From positions 96,111,870 through 96,175,869 of the forward strand of contig NC_080671.1 of the NCBI RefSeq assembly GCF_030247195.1: 64,000 bases of DNA, given 5' to 3'. Source of the DNA: Topomyia yanbarensis. Lineage: Eukaryota > Arthropoda > Insecta > Diptera > Culicidae. The position numbers and the translations under genes were made by a program. Position 1 is the stretch's first letter. Each line of letters starts with the position of its first letter. The notes under the pieces are model-generated. The model searched no databases. It was not told where the DNA came from and saw only the letters and a list, made by a program, of their open reading frames with translations. Shown one piece after another: positions 31,161-43,495 of this stretch.

Positions 31161-33417
31161 CTGTGGAAAATATTTAGTCTTGCATGACGGTGAAACGTGT
31201 AAGGTTTCATTGGAATCTAAGATGGTCGGTCACGATTTTAAAGATTTTCGAACGGATCTTCGTGGAATTCCTCATGTGAAAGAAAACCATTAAAACAGGT
31301 TATTCTGAAATTACTGTAACTGATAAATCTCATCTGCTGTGTATAAGCAATATAATTCACATTCTATTGAAGGTAGTATCAAATACTTACAAAAATATTA
31401 ATTATTGTAAGAAAATTTGTTAAATATCGTTTTATATCTCGATATACTGCATTCATGCAGCCTTCAATTTTCAACAAAGTTGTTTAAAATAACATTATCA
31501 ACAACTTTGCTGTTACTATTTTTGAAAAATTATTTCTCCATAATTACTTCTAGATGATTTAATCACTAATATTATTACATCAATGCTTTTTAATGTTGGA
31601 CAGGTTCTTTGAGGTTGTTAAAACTCCAAAGTTGATGCTTTCGGAATGATGACCGTTAGAAAAGTTTTCGAACATTTATTACACCTTAAAAGTGCACTTT
31701 GTATTTTCATACTTTGTCTTAATTGACATATTATAAAAGAAACTATAAATGTCATCTGTTAGACTAATTTTGTTTCTGAACTTTTAATAATTTATCAAAC
31801 TTACATGAAATTTAAGAATTTTCGAAAAATCAACGATTTTGATCAAAACCAACTTAACTTTCCCGCTACTCCACTGCCCGTTATACATAAATTATTCACG
31901 CGAAAACGGTAAAGCGTACAGCATTGATGTCTGCTAGGTTGTTTTATGATGATATACGACCTTTATTTTGATGATATAGTTAGAGTGATTAATCCCCCTT
32001 GAAGTGAGTTATTTGCTAGAATTTTTTTTTTAAGGTATGAAAAACAAAATGGAGTCTTCAAAAATGTTAAAGAACTTTTTTTGTGAACTTCTTTACTGTA
32101 GACTAAAAATCTCTAATTATAGTACACTAGAAGTTAGTGGCCGATATTTGCGAATGACCCCAAAAAAATGTTTTTTTCAACATAACTTCTTAAATATCGT
32201 AGATGAAGCTTCAGCATGTTCCAGAAAGTTATTCGCCTTATCAAGGTGCATATTTTTCCAGGAGAAACCATCTCTTGCAACTTAGAAGTTATTGAGTAAA
32301 TTTCGTTAAAATCAGGAAAAGTTTTAAAAGTAATATCTTTTGAACGGGCAGCCAGCAGTAGTTTCAGTTAGAAATGCTACATCAATACCATAAATCTCAA
32401 TAGAGTTTACTTGTCTCTCGTTTTCTCCAGCAGTTATAGATGATTTGAGAAAAAAACTATTGTTTATCAAAAGATGTCCAATATCTTCGAAAATACTTGA
32501 GATAAGAAAAATATACATTAATAAAATTGTGTCTTTTGATGATTGAAATAACTTCGTGGAATATATGAAATCCGTAGGAATGATACTTGAAAAGATATTA
32601 GGAAAATATTTGTAGGGGTCTTCCAAATATAACAAGCTATAACTTCTTAAGCGATTAAAAAAGAGACTTCACGTATTCAACGAAGATATTTACGAACGCA
32701 ATCTCCGTAACTTTTCTAAAGATGTTGGCTTATTTCCTTTAACAAAAAAATAGCCGAAAAATCTCACTTTTAGGAGGATTAATCAAGAAAACCATAACAG
32801 CAAATGACAAACCTTGCTATTTTTGATGAGTAGTCCGAAAACGCTATTGATATAAACTCAGCCGTTTCAACGATAACAACCAATCACCATTTGAAACACT
32901 TTATTTTTCAAACATTGCCAAACTACTTTGAACATGCACAATAAGCTATTGTTGTGATATAGAAAATTGTCCGTTTTGATACTTCAAACCTTTTTACGGA
33001 ACGTACCGAACTTGTCAGAGTGATATTTCAAAAGTCATGTTGATGAACTGGCTTTAAAGGGATCATCCATAAACAACCAGCATTAATATTAAATATATTG
33101 AAGATGAAGACTTTGTGTCTTCAGCAAAGTTAATGGCAAAAGCTTGCCGAAGACAAAATTTTAATATATGTACTTGCAAGAAAGTTAGTTAATATATCTT
33201 ACATTTAGGGAGATTCATCTTTAGAATAACAACACCATATGAAAGGGCTTGTAATGTCTACAAATTCCTCCGAGGGCGTCATTGACCCAAATTTAACGAT
33301 TTAAACGTAGTTAATAGATCGCACGGTTTTGGCAAAAAATATACTGTGCAGTGGGGTCTCTAGTTATTATTTTCTTTATGCTAATGGCTTACTTCAAATT
33401 TATTCAAAGAATACGGT
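31161..33417. other. AT-rich stretch, unclassified, no gene seen
   Basis: Contains phrases common to degraded insect repeats (for example GTCTTCAGCAAAGTT near 33,118) but no element ends. Short frames (32,037-32,285 +; 32,324-32,635 -) have no recognisable domain. Confidence 0.45.
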
Positions 33418-33530
33418 GTATCCAAATGTCATATGTGGAGGCCTGTCCGCTGGGTTTCATGCACATATTTGCTTTAGTTGACAAATTGGAAAATCGAAAT
33501 GGTATACTTGATTGCACCAAATTGTCATAT
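33418..33530 (+). repeat. 113-bp direct repeat, copy 1
   Basis: About 95% identical by eye to 35,592-35,706 (ATCCAAATGTC, GTGGAGGCCTGTCCGCTGGG, GGTATACTTGATTGCACC). Its end coincides with the left end of the MITE at 33,531. Both copies stay open on each strand, but no protein family was recognised. Confidence 0.85.
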
Positions 33531-34304
33531 CGTCGCTGTTGTGCTATCTTATGACAAGCGCCATTTTGCACATTTCGAGAAAAACGATTTTTAAAGTTTG
33601 AAATTGAATATCTTGAAACTTATAAATGATATAAACAATTCAAAGAAGACAATCGATGCTTCTATCTATTCTGTATTAATCTCTCAAATATTACGAAGAT
33701 CCGTTGACTAAGTTGCGAGTTTTTACTATAAATGTAAACAAAAGTCGCACTCGCACGTGTCATAGGTGTGTATTGAAAACAAAATTTGTATGACGTGTCA
33801 TAATCGTGCATGGAAAATTTTCCATAGAAAAAAATCATCAATTATTAACTTTTATTCATATTTTTGGTTTCATTTGGTCTATAGACAATCGGTGACATGC
33901 ATTTTGAAGGAAATGAGTCAGGGAATCAAGAAAAAACAGTTATTTTTGGTTACAGTGTTGCCAAATATGCTATATTTCCAGTTTAAAACTTAAATTGCAT
34001 TTTTCTCACAATTAGTGTATTTTTGTTTTAAAAATAATTATACCATCGTGTTCCTCAGATAGTTTTACACATAAAAACATCTTATATATCAAGATAACTT
34101 GAGCCAATACCCAGACACGGTCATTCGAAGCAAAAATTATAAAATTTCGCAGCACGTTTTTCGCTATAGCTCAGTAATCAAGCAGAATGTCAAAATTCTG
34201 AAAACGCCACTTTGTAGAGATTTTTTAGACAAGTGATGTGGTATATCTTACTCAGTTTACCCCAAAATGGCGTTTGTCATAAGATAGCACAACAGCGACG
34301 ATAT
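33527..34304. mobile_element. 770-bp MITE with 38-bp terminal inverted repeats
   Basis: The left end CGTCGCTGTTGTGCTATCTT (33,531 on, continuing ATGACAAGCGCCATTTTG) equals the complement of the right end (34,263-34,300) with one mismatch in 38. ATAT flanks both sides (33,527-33,530; 34,301-34,304), a probable 4-bp duplication (or TA within it). No transposase ORF. The superfamily is not assigned. Confidence 0.85.
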
Positions 34305-34670
34305 AGCAGTGGCGCCATAATCGCAAATACGACCCAAATATTTTTAAAATGACCGTTAAAGCGGGTGAAGTTTTTTTCGAGTTTTTTGTCTGTTAGTCTA
34401 TGATAATATTGACATTTGAAATTTTTAGCCCGTTTATTTTTAAAACTTTACTACAGGCGGCCACGAACTAGTCGGCAATAAAATTGCCATAGATTGTTCG
34501 TGATTTTTTCAAATTCGAAAAAATTTTATTTTGTAAGTTTTTTAAACAATTGTTCATAAAAAATTAAATAACTCTTCGAAAAAAAATCACATACTTTTAG
34601 TGCCAAACAACAAGTCGTCGAGAAAAAAGATGGTCCGCCATTTGTAACTACATTATTCTAAATTAAATGT

Positions 34671-34838
34671 GGGGACGGGCATAGCGTAGTTGGTAAATCG
34701 ATTGCCTTGTACGCAGCGCATCTGGGTTCGAGACCCGACCTCGCATACAGGGTTAGAAATTTTTCATAAGAGATTTTAATAACCCGAAGAGGCGAATGAC
34801 CTTTAGGTTAAAACCTTTACAATCGAAATTTTTAAAAA
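34671..34838 (+). mobile_element. tRNA-derived SINE, copy C
   Basis: TAGCGTAGTTGG box A, GGTTCGAGACC box B, AACCCGAAGAGGCGAATGAC and a tail of A/T. No clear target duplication was found, so it is older or eroded. It is inserted in a fragment (about 34,610-34,660) related to the arms at 2463-2580 and 6274-6394. Confidence 0.85.
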
Positions 34839-34840
34839 AA

Positions 34841-35591
34841 TGCCACTTTCTTCTAAAAAATTAGATCTTCCATCGAAATTGCGATATCACCTAATTTGGG
34901 TGGCCCATTTGAGAAATTTTGACTCTATGTGAGGTATTTTTCAGTAGTAAAATCACAATTTTCAAACTCCATTTAATTTTTTTCAGAAATATCACCTTCG
35001 CAATTTTTTTGTAAACATGCCTGAAAGTATTCTCTTTGAAATGCAAGAAGAATAAATTATTTTTGTTTGCCCCAATTTTGGATATAAATATTGTAAAATG
35101 GCCTATTTTTTATTCAATATTGCTCATAACTTCGGTTCTAAAAGTGATATTTGAATTCTTCTATTATCAAAAAAATTGTCTCGATGAGCTTTATAAGTTG
35201 TCTGAAGACACTGTTTATGAGAAATAAACAAATAAGAAAGTTAGAGCAAAAAAACTGCTTTTGTTAGGAACACCCTAAATTGCTCAATTAAAATAGCTAT
35301 AAAATAAAAACCTTTGGAGATACAACTGTGACGTCTTCGGCAAAGTTGCTTGGTATAAGTTCCTCTACAATGTTGCTAAAGACTGGAATATTCTATCTCC
35401 TCACATTCAGAAAATAACTTTTGAAGCACCCTAACGATAAGAGTCACCCTAATACCATCTACAACTGGAGATAGGCTATTCGATACTGATTATTTGTCCT
35501 AAAGACATCGTGTCTCTAAAATAAAAGGTTTAGCCACAAACATTTTTGTCTTCCTAAATTGTGAATTCGGACCACTATGCAATGAATGCGG
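34841..35591. other. AT-rich stretch, no gene seen
   Basis: GACGTCTTCGGCAAAGTTGC near 35,331 and similar text suggest an old repeat. No ends and no coding sequence were identified. Confidence 0.45.
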
Positions 35592-35706
35592 GATATCCAA
35601 ATGTCGTATGTGGAGGCCTGTCCGCTGGGTTTCATGCACATATTTGCTTTAGTTGACAAATTGGAAGATCGAAATGGTATACTTGATTGCACCAAATTGT
35701 CATATA
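35592..35706 (+). repeat. 113-bp direct repeat, copy 2
   Basis: See copy 1 at 33,418. Here the sequence after TTGTCATATATAG continues into DNA that is not repeated in the window. Confidence 0.85.
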
Positions 35707-36593
35707 TAGAAACAGACAGGCCAACCTTCAGCAAATATGCACACGAAGAAACATCCTATCCCATGTATCGTACGATGCATAGTTAATCTCTTAAGTATCC
35801 ACAGACGATCGAATTACAATGCCAAATCTGTGCATGCAAAGATTAAACAACAAGCAGAAACTGATACGTATGTAATCTATTCTCGATACCACAGAGCCAT
35901 ACATTCGCTCGGTATCTTACAATCGTTCATCGTCCATCGTCTTGGCGTGTGTTCCACCACTCCACTAGAACCACAACCGAGTGAATATCAGATCGAGTTT
36001 CCATCAGATTGTGCTAATAAATTTTCTCCCGCCATAATTGCTCATTTCCCGCCGCCGCCACCGCCGACTCCTAATGCTGACGATCTCAAGATGGCGCTGT
36101 TGCCTCTGCGTCCTGGCTGTTCGAGAGTGGTTGAAAGCAATAATAATCCATAATAATTTATCATCGCTGCCATCAGCAAAGCCATCCATACATACTAGGT
36201 AGCCAAGTTTAAAGTCCTTTCATTGGGACGTATTCCGGACTTTAAACAGAGTCTGTTCGGTATCGAAGTGAAGTGATTGCAGTTGGAGTCGTTGCTTTGG
36301 ATATTTAGACTTCGAAAATGGTGCTAAATTATTCGCATTTACTGAAATTACTTAATGAATTTAATATTAAAGTTCCTGCAGTTTTTTTACAATAAGAATA
36401 CAAAATACAATACATTTCGAACACGTTTCAGACTCAAACACTACTATAATAAAAGGGTAGTTTGAAGAAATCAATAAAGATAATTGTACGAGCCAATCGA
36501 GTACAGTTTAAAAATTTGATTAATGTATTAGGCGTTTAAGGAAATTATTTACTTTCATATTCTTCGTTTCAATTAGCCGTTATTTGTTCCAGA

Positions 36594-36631
36594 AACAATG
36601 GATACTGTGAAACTTCGACGATTTGATAAAG
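36594..36631 (+). CDS. Candidate short first coding exon (low confidence)
   Basis: A good 3' splice-like site (pyrimidine-rich run ending TTATTTGTTCCAG at about 36,592) is followed by AAACAATGG, close to the insect start consensus, and an open frame MDTVKLRRFDK that ends at AAAG/GTAATA, a plausible 5' splice site near 36,631. The ATG is at 36,598. This is the usual form of a short exon with the start codon. No downstream exon was found in the window and no family is recognised, so chance occurrence is quite possible. Confidence 0.25.
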
Positions 36632-37210
36632 GTAATACACTTTTGAGTAAGCCATCTTTATAGGATTTTATCCGGGTTAGTGTTATGATCATTTCGACCC
36701 TGAGAACATACACGTTCTGTTTTTTATTGATCGAACAACCATCGAAATAGCATTCCGAGCCATTATAGAAAGATTTCCTACCTTCTCCTTTCGTCCGCTT
36801 CCATTCTTATCGTTTCATACTGATTAAAACAGAACCACATTTTTCAAAAGCATCCTCTATTCAAACAATTCATTCCGAAACCGACGAATGACAATCGGAA
36901 TTTTCCACTAAATAAGGCAATCGTCAATTTATAGTTATTTCAACAAATTTCGAAACACTCCACAGCTGTTTACACATGGACGAAGCTCTGAAATAGCAAA
37001 CCTTCATCAAGTGCCGATTCGGCCAACCGCTCCGTAATTTATGCTAATAGTACTTATTACGATTACAGCCAGTCTGAATAGCGAAAGCGTTTTGCACAGC
37101 ACCGGACCGGACCTTCCCACCGAATTTGCGGACAAACGCCTAATTTATTTGACCACATGCCATTTCGAGCAGAAACGACGTTCGTACGTAGTACTATATA
37201 CATTCACCAC

Positions 37211-37267
37211 CGAGCGGACGGATGGACGTACAAACGGACAAACGAACAAACGGACGGACGGACTGAC
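37211..37267. repeat. ACGGACAAACGA/GGAC-type microsatellite
   Basis: Imperfect 4-bp-based runs (GGACGGATGGACGTACAAAC, then GGACGGACGGACTGACG). Confidence 0.8.
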
Positions 37268-38762
37268 GATCTTATTCATTTGCACGTTACACAAACTCCA
37301 TTGGCAATTCACAACATTATAATCTCGGAAGCATATATTTATTTGCACCTCCCTCCCCCTCCCTCGTCAAGTGCTGCGCTTTCCTGCTAAATTTACAAGC
37401 TCACCCAAAATAGGCCTGTAATCCGCCAAGCAACACATCACCGCCAAACGTGTAGTGCATGATAACCTCAAATATGTCGGAAAACTATGCGCCCAGTCAC
37501 CCATCCGACGCGTTTTGTAGCGTGAGTGGAAGCAATAGAAAAAAAGCGAGAGAGGGAGAGAAAGTTCCGATGTAGCACAAGCAATGCGCAACTATTTGAG
37601 CAGCACTAATAATTTGTCATCATATCTCGCAGCACAGCACTTGACTGTGAATAATGTTTCCATCATACAGCAATACCAATATATGTATAGCAATTTGATC
37701 CAGTGCACAATAAGTTGGAATGAACAAAGAATTATAGCAAAAGTTGTCCACGGAAAAATCCTGCCATCAAAAATGGGTTTAGTTGACTTTAAGGAAGCAA
37801 TAACCCTAGTTTACAAATTTTGGGTTAATTGCATGAAGTTAAGAAAAAAGGTGTTTTCTAAGTCAATTTTGGGTCGCTAAGTACGAAAATCATATCCATT
37901 TTCTTATTCAAAGAACCGTTTTTGTGATTTTTTGAAAATGGTGTTTTTGAGCACGTTTTGCAGTTTTTGGTCAATATCTCAGGAACAAATCTTTCGATTA
38001 ACACAAACGACTCACCATTTGAAAGGTATTGATATTCTCATTCAAAAAATGTATAACATGTTAGGATAAAATATCAACAATTTAGGGTTAAGAGCAACCA
38101 AAGTCAAAACAAGTAGTGTTTGGTAAAATTACTAATTTTTAGTTGATTTTTCATAAAAAAATAAATCAGCAAAAAAAATCTTTTAAAATCTTATGTGACA
38201 GACAAACTTCTCACGTGAATTTTAAGCCTAAGATCACGAAAATCCGACAAAAATTGGTGATGTTATTAAGCACCGAGTGAAAATTGCTCTGCTTTTCACA
38301 TATCTCTTGGTCTTAAAGAAGATTACACTAGTTTACAAGAAAAATTAAGTTGCGAGAAAAAGTGTTTTCTAGATTAATTTTGGGTCGCTGAATACGAAAA
38401 TAATACTCTATTTCTCTTTAAAAGAAGTTCAAGTTAAAAAAAAGTTTTTCTTTTGCTTCCGCTTTTTTTGTTTTTGCTCTATTTTTTATTACAGAAAAAT
38501 AATTTTTCATATTTTCAGAATCTAATTGACAGATTTTAACAATTTTAAGGTAATCGCGATAAGCTAAGAAGAAAGGTGTTTCCTCAGTTAATTTTGGATC
38601 GCTGAATAGTCCTTTTTTCAAAGAAACATTTTCAAAATTTCTTTAAAAAAGAGGCACTATTTTAGTTATTTGTCAATATCTTGTTCAAAAAGGATCCGAT
38701 CGAAACAGTTCGAAAGGTATTGATGCGCCCTTTTCGAAAATGTATAATATGCGTGGATAAAA

Positions 38763-38999
38763 TCTCGACAAATATATTATTATGGCTTAAAAGACAACTG
38801 TCAAAATTCTCTTTGAAAGGAAATTTCAGACAAACTGTTACCCGCCAATCACAGATGTGTATAGTAAACAAAAGAAAAAAGTTTTCTCTTGCATCAACTG
38901 CTATGAACTGCGTTTAGCCAGTAACGGTTTGTCCGGAATTGTCTTTCAAAGAGAATTTTGACAGTTGGCTTTTAAGCTGTAATCGTATGTTTGTCGAGA
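38763..38999. mobile_element. Hairpin MITE, copy 1 (237 bp)
   Basis: Arms start TCTCGACAAA and end TTTGTCGAGA. Shared inner words are GGCTTAAAAG-CAACTGTCAA, CTCTTTGAAAGGAAATT and CAAACTGTTAC/GTAACGGTTTG. The same element is at 50,141-50,376. The loop holds CACAGATGTG and AGTTTTCTCTT. No coding capacity; no clear target duplication. Confidence 0.85.
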
Positions 39000-39399
39000 A
39001 ATGTACATTTATTATGATTACAATCGACCAAAGTAAAAAAAAGTCTAATGCACGACCTTTTTTTAAAAAATGCATATTTCTAGTAATTTTTTTATAATAA
39101 ATCAATCTTTTTGCATAAATTTTTATCCAATGATCACAAAAGTCGGATTAAAAAAGCACTGAGTGAAAATTGTAACTTTTTATTTTTCGCACAATCATAC
39201 TTTCGGCTGAAATAATCTTCTTTGCTTGATAGTTATTGTTTGTGTTGGGTACTGTCTTTTCGAGCTTGCATCCATCCATCCTGCGGCATTTGAATGGTTT
39301 GGATATTTCATTGTACAACTAAGTGCTTTTTTTCAAATGCAGAAATATCGTTGGAAAAGTTTTGTTTTCTTTGTGGTGAGTATATATTTTACGATTTAA

Positions 39400-39590
39400 A
39401 GGAATTTTCGCCTTCTGCTTCAACAGGCTTCACAGCAGATTCTCAGTTCATAGATTATTACGTGGCTAGTGCTACGATCCCACTGAGACTCCTTCCCGAT
39501 AGGGATTCGAATATTTGAAGACTGGCTTATGAGCCCAGTGCTACACCCTCTAAACCGCCGCATCAGGGCAGGGTTCGCTAAAATCATAAA
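39400..39590 (-). mobile_element. Possible tRNA-derived SINE of a different family
   Basis: On the minus strand: TAGAGGGTGTAGCACTGGGC (box A-like TAGCACTGGG) followed about 35 nt later by TATTCGAATCC (box B-like), then unrelated sequence. Spacing suits an internal pol III promoter. Ends and target duplication are not defined; it is not a functional tRNA. Confidence 0.4.
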
Positions 39591-40139
39591 ATTTCCATTT
39601 CGCTCAATGTGTCATAGCATCAACATTTTCCATCCGATGTTAGTGATATTAGGCTTAAAATTAACGTAAACATATTATCTGTTATCTTAGATTCTAAAAA
39701 GTCTGAAAAAAAAATTATTTTTCGGTAAAAAAATCTTTTAAAAATGAGTATCTTTTAAAAATGGTCAAAAATGCACTTTTTTTAAACTTTGGTCGCTTGC
39801 AGCACTGAAAATTTCACATATGATCGACACATATTTGTTTTTAGAAAGAGCATCTCGGCACCTTTCAACTTGCATATTGACTGTATTAATTGGAAGATTT
39901 TGACACGAAATATTGACTAAAAACTACAAAAAGTGCTCAAAAACGAGTTTTTTGAGAAAATCACAAAATCGCTTCCTTGAACAAAAAAATGAATATTGTT
40001 TTCGTGTTCAGCGACCCAAAATTAGTCTAAAAAATACTTTTTCTTGGAGCTTCATTTTTCTTGTAAACTAGTGTAATTGATGCCAAATTTATTCCAAAAC
40101 CGATTTAATTCACCTGGCAGTGCGAAGTACGCAAACTAG

Positions 40140-40320
40140 AAACGGGGAATCGTAAATATGACTAAAATTAATGCAATAAATTAACTGAATAAAATGCTTA
40201 AAAAATAATTGAATAAAAGGACTAAAAGAATTGCAATAAATAAATATGAAAATTAATAAAATGGTTATCATTTTAAAATTGAATAAAATGAAAAAAAAAC
40301 TAAAACAACACGCATGGAAC
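40140..40320. repeat. Degenerate AATGAATAAA-type satellite patch
   Basis: Repeated AATAAAATG and TGAATAAAA words, like the flanks of the 9-bp satellite at 57-59 kb and the complement at 63.4-64.0 kb. Confidence 0.65.
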
Positions 40321-40349
40321 TTTGTTGAACATTTTCTGATCTTCCTTCG

Positions 40350-41035
40350 GATCAAAGATAATCAGTGACAGATAGTTCGAAAGTCTGCCCAGATAAGCTT
40401 AGAATTGTTATATTCGTTTGTTTGCTAAAGTGCTTTACCAAGGACTACCGTGTTTACATACCGGCTCATAAAGTTGAGATCGACGGTGTGATTACCAATT
40501 CGAGTTTATCGTTCGGGACTGACTGTTTCAAGAACCCCCTGCTCCAGTGAGTGAAGATTTTGAATGGCAATGGCACAGGGCGGGGCCAAATTAACTTGGC
40601 AATTAATTGTGTGTCCCTTTTAACTTGTATCGGGTGACCTCTATCGGAACTGCGTTATGTTTAATGACGTGTTCTTTGACAACAATTGTCTGCCTGTTCG
40701 GTTGTTTGTACCAGATGGCTCTTACATTGGGATGTGTGTCTATTGAGTGGAGAGTCCATATGATCTATTACCATGCTCCGTGTTTGAACGGTGCCCGAGG
40801 AATCTGAGGCGTTCTCTTGAAGTACGTGCGAAGCACTTTTTGGTAGAAATACTAAAAAGAGGTACTCTACTCACCACCACAAATCATTATGCTACTTTGG
40901 TTCAGGAAGAGTGTGACTCTAAATTTTCTCATGAGGAGGCATCTATTACTGCTGCTAAAATCTTTAGGCAACTGAATTCATGGAAACAGCTCCTGGTCTG
41001 CAAATTGGTTGTTTTAATGCAGCTTTGAAATGGTT
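40350..41035 (+). pseudogene. Decayed ORF1 of an I-type LINE
   Basis: It aligns in pieces with the intact ORF1 at 21,107: KVCPDKLRIVIFV, KDYRVYIPAHKVEIDGVITN, GTDCFKNPLLQ, YRVTSIGTAL, then after frame changes RNLRRSLEVRAKHFLVEILK. The zinc-knuckle region is almost completely lost and several stops and frameshifts are present. A 5' part is missing. Confidence 0.8.
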
Positions 41036-41069
41036 TACAATAAAATCTTGAAATCAAATCAACCTATTG

Positions 41070-41290
41070 TGCTAGATGGAAAAATGCGGATAACTTAAGA
41101 AAAGGTCTTAATCAAACAAAATAATTGCTCACGTTCAAAAAAAATTTAAACATCTCGAAAACTACTACATTATCGATATTTGTTGTTAGCATTTTGTTCT
41201 GAAATACCATTTGCAATAATATTTAATAACAAAATTGTATTTTTGATTGCGAATAAAAATATGTTTAAAGAATTTAAATTTAGGTGTCTA
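41070..41290 (+). repeat. Fragment of the 2-kb palindrome family
   Basis: Matches about 30,295-30,500 in the same orientation (GGAAAAATGCGGATAACTTA, ACAAAATAATTG, AAATTGTATTTTTGA). It lies between the I-type ORF1 remnant and a gag-like remnant, so it is probably an insertion between, or border of, both. Confidence 0.65.
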
Positions 41291-41429
41291 TTTGACTCTA
41301 GCTTTTTCAATTTTCAACCGATTTCAACTAAACCATTCCACAGTCTAGTTTCTACTTCTGCCGCAGTCAGAGCTACAATCCAGTCACGTGAACATTGGAA
41401 ATATTGCATTATTCTTGTCATTATGAGTA

Positions 41430-41990
41430 AAGTTGTCCAAAAAGCTCTGCTTCGACCCGACGCCGCAATTGTTGACTTCAAATTTTATTTAATACAACCG
41501 AGTTTTTGTGAAGTGGAATACCTTCTGAAGCTGAAAATGCAGCTAAGGCTTGCGGAAGTCGCATTCCTTCAGTATCATCATCTTCGCAATGCAGTGTTAA
41601 TGCCATTCAACACGTTAGCGCAAGCCGAACGATTCGTTTAGCAGAACAACTTAAAACACGTGGTTGAAAGTGACAACGGTGGAATTAAGATTACTGTGTA
41701 TATGGACAATGACTATATCGAGGTAAGGCTACATGACTTATCACTGCTTACCCTCTCTGCGCTCATTGTAAAATGCATGTCGGAGAAGTAGAATCCGTTA
41801 CACCCGATGCTTCAAGAAACGTCACGAGTATTCCCAACGATGTTGTTGTGATGAGGATGCGGGTCGAATGACCTATTCCCTCCTACTTGACTATAAACCT
41901 CAAAACTCACAGAACTACTATTAAACACACTACGGTATGTACTCATGAGCGATAAACTCCTACGTGCTAGTACTGTAATCAGGACCGTAG
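41430..41990 (+). pseudogene. Gag-like ORF1 remnant, second copy
   Basis: RPDAAIVDFKFYLIQPSFCE, VEYLLKLKMQLRLAEVAFLQ, then FNTLAQAERFV, a TAG, QNNLKHVVESDNGGIKITVY, MDNDYIEVRLHDL, and a frameshifted remainder up to PSYLTI near 41,890. It is the N-terminal and middle region of the protein whose later part is at 5466-6250. Stops and shifts make it non-functional. Confidence 0.65.
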
Positions 41991-42894
41991 CGTGATTATT
42001 AAATTTTACCCCTCTTGCGGCATTTGTCTACACTATCAGCATAGTCATCGAATATAATACGCTGAATATGAAATTAAGTGTCTGTAAGGCAATTTAAACG
42101 GAAAGTAATGTATATCACAATGTCCCCGAAGAAATACTTCAGGTTTCGAGAATAAAAAATTTCTCATAGACATTATTATACATCCAAAGTGGTATAACAT
42201 TCCACTGATACAAACTGAATGACCAGCTTTCACTTTAGTAACACAAAGCTCATTCGTGTATTGGGAGGACCCGTAAAAGTAATGTTACAATGCAGCTTGC
42301 TGTTTCCTCATTTATAGAGAATCACATTTTTTGCTGATTTGACAAGGCAGTTTCGGTTAAAAACGAGGGAATGACGTCCCTTGATCCCTTGACTCATTAC
42401 ATTTATAGATAATGTGCACACAGCAAGAAATTCATCGATGGTAAATTGAGTAGAATAGACACATCAATCGGAGAAAATTTAACCATTTTTTATTCAATTT
42501 CGATGTATTTACAATAGACTGCCCAGAAAAAAAAGATTATTTGAAAACTCTATCGGACCATCCTGAGTCAGTTCATAGTCTTAACAAGAGTGTCTGTTCC
42601 AAATTTAAATCATTGTCTACTACATTGTCGAAGACTGCAAAACAATCCAACGTACTTGGGAGAAGTTATTGAACTTTTAATGAAGTGATGTATTAATTAG
42701 TTTGCGTGTAGCCCAATAGGACATTGTGGTGAATCAGTTGTTGATTCCCGCGAACTTTATTTTTGCCACGTTATTGTTTTATTATCCCCGGACGAGTCTT
42801 TCAATTTTCTATATCTTGCGTAATTTCTGTCTCTTCTTCATATTTGCGCCAGGCTCTAAATTCATGCCTAAATAAACTCTTCGGGAAAGACCCA
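41991..42894. other. AT-rich stretch, no gene seen
   Basis: No recognisable ORF, element end or repeat pair was identified. Confidence 0.45.
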
Positions 42895-43495
42895 GCTGAT
42901 GATAAAATGGATGTCGAACAAAATTCGTCATCAATGACTCCGACTAAGCACAGACTTGCGATATTCTATCTAAAGCAAGAAAATGACGTTACTGACGTCA
43001 AGCCTGCTATGAAGAATTATCGTGCCTACAGACCCACTCATAGCATTGAGATCGACGGCGCAGTCAGCGATTTGAGCTATTAATGCGTGGATCTACTGAA
43101 GGACTGGTTTGACTGTTTCACAGACTCCCTACTCTGGTGAACGCAATTTTTGAATGGCAATCGTACTGAACGGGACAAAATGGTGAGTCCAATGCCGTAT
43201 TACGTATTCTTCAACAAAGATCATCCACATGTTCGGCGGTTTGTACCGCGCGTCATACATTGCATCATTGAATTATAGACAGGTAAATGGGCCATTGTAT
43301 CAATAAGGTGCGAAAATTGCGTTAACATTAAGAGGACGATTCTTGCATCGCGAATGTTGAAAAGTTTTCCCACTATGGGGACATTCTATGCAATTTATTA
43401 CCATTCTCACATGAGAAATGTGAAGCGTTTCTTTCACGCTCTAAATACTCTTTTAAAGAATTACTAAAACTACTACTCAATAAGAAAGTGAAAGA
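42895..43495 (+). pseudogene. Decayed ORF1 of an I-type LINE, second remnant
   Basis: DKMDVEQNSSSMTPTKHRLA near the start corresponds to the MDVEIK...APRLKVYP start of the intact ORF1. Then KNYRAYRPTHSIEIDGAVSD, a TAA, and FDCFTDSLLW, with YYVFFNKDHPHVRRFVPRVI near 43,200. The knuckles are gone. Many stops. Confidence 0.75.

Larger units (their letters stand above)
35707..37849. other. Low-repeat stretch, possibly host gene flank or intron
   Basis: Higher in GC and nearly free of recognisable elements. A frame at 35,737-36,153 (+) contains a Pro run (FPPPPPPTPNAD) from a CCG-rich tract, but no domain is recognised. A short candidate exon is at about 36,594-36,631, and a GGAC-type microsatellite at 37,211-37,267. 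Confidence 0.4.
37850..40090. mobile_element. ~2.2-kb foldback repeat with decayed arms
   Basis: A phrase AATTTTGGGTCGCT occurs on the plus strand near 37,866 and 38,380 (and variant near 38,592), and as its complement AGCGACCCAAAATTA near 40,010. Text around 37,930-38,000 (GTTTTTGAGCACGTTTTGCA) appears reverse-complemented near 39,930. A GTATTGAT...AAAATGTATAA block is duplicated at about 38,027 and 38,718. The structure is an inverted repeat with internal direct duplications, invaded by a hairpin MITE and possibly a SINE. Confidence 0.65.

Noticed and set aside
35737..36153. 138-residue frame with a poly-Pro run
   Set aside because: The Pro run comes from a short CCG-rich tract; the rest shows no conserved features or splice context.
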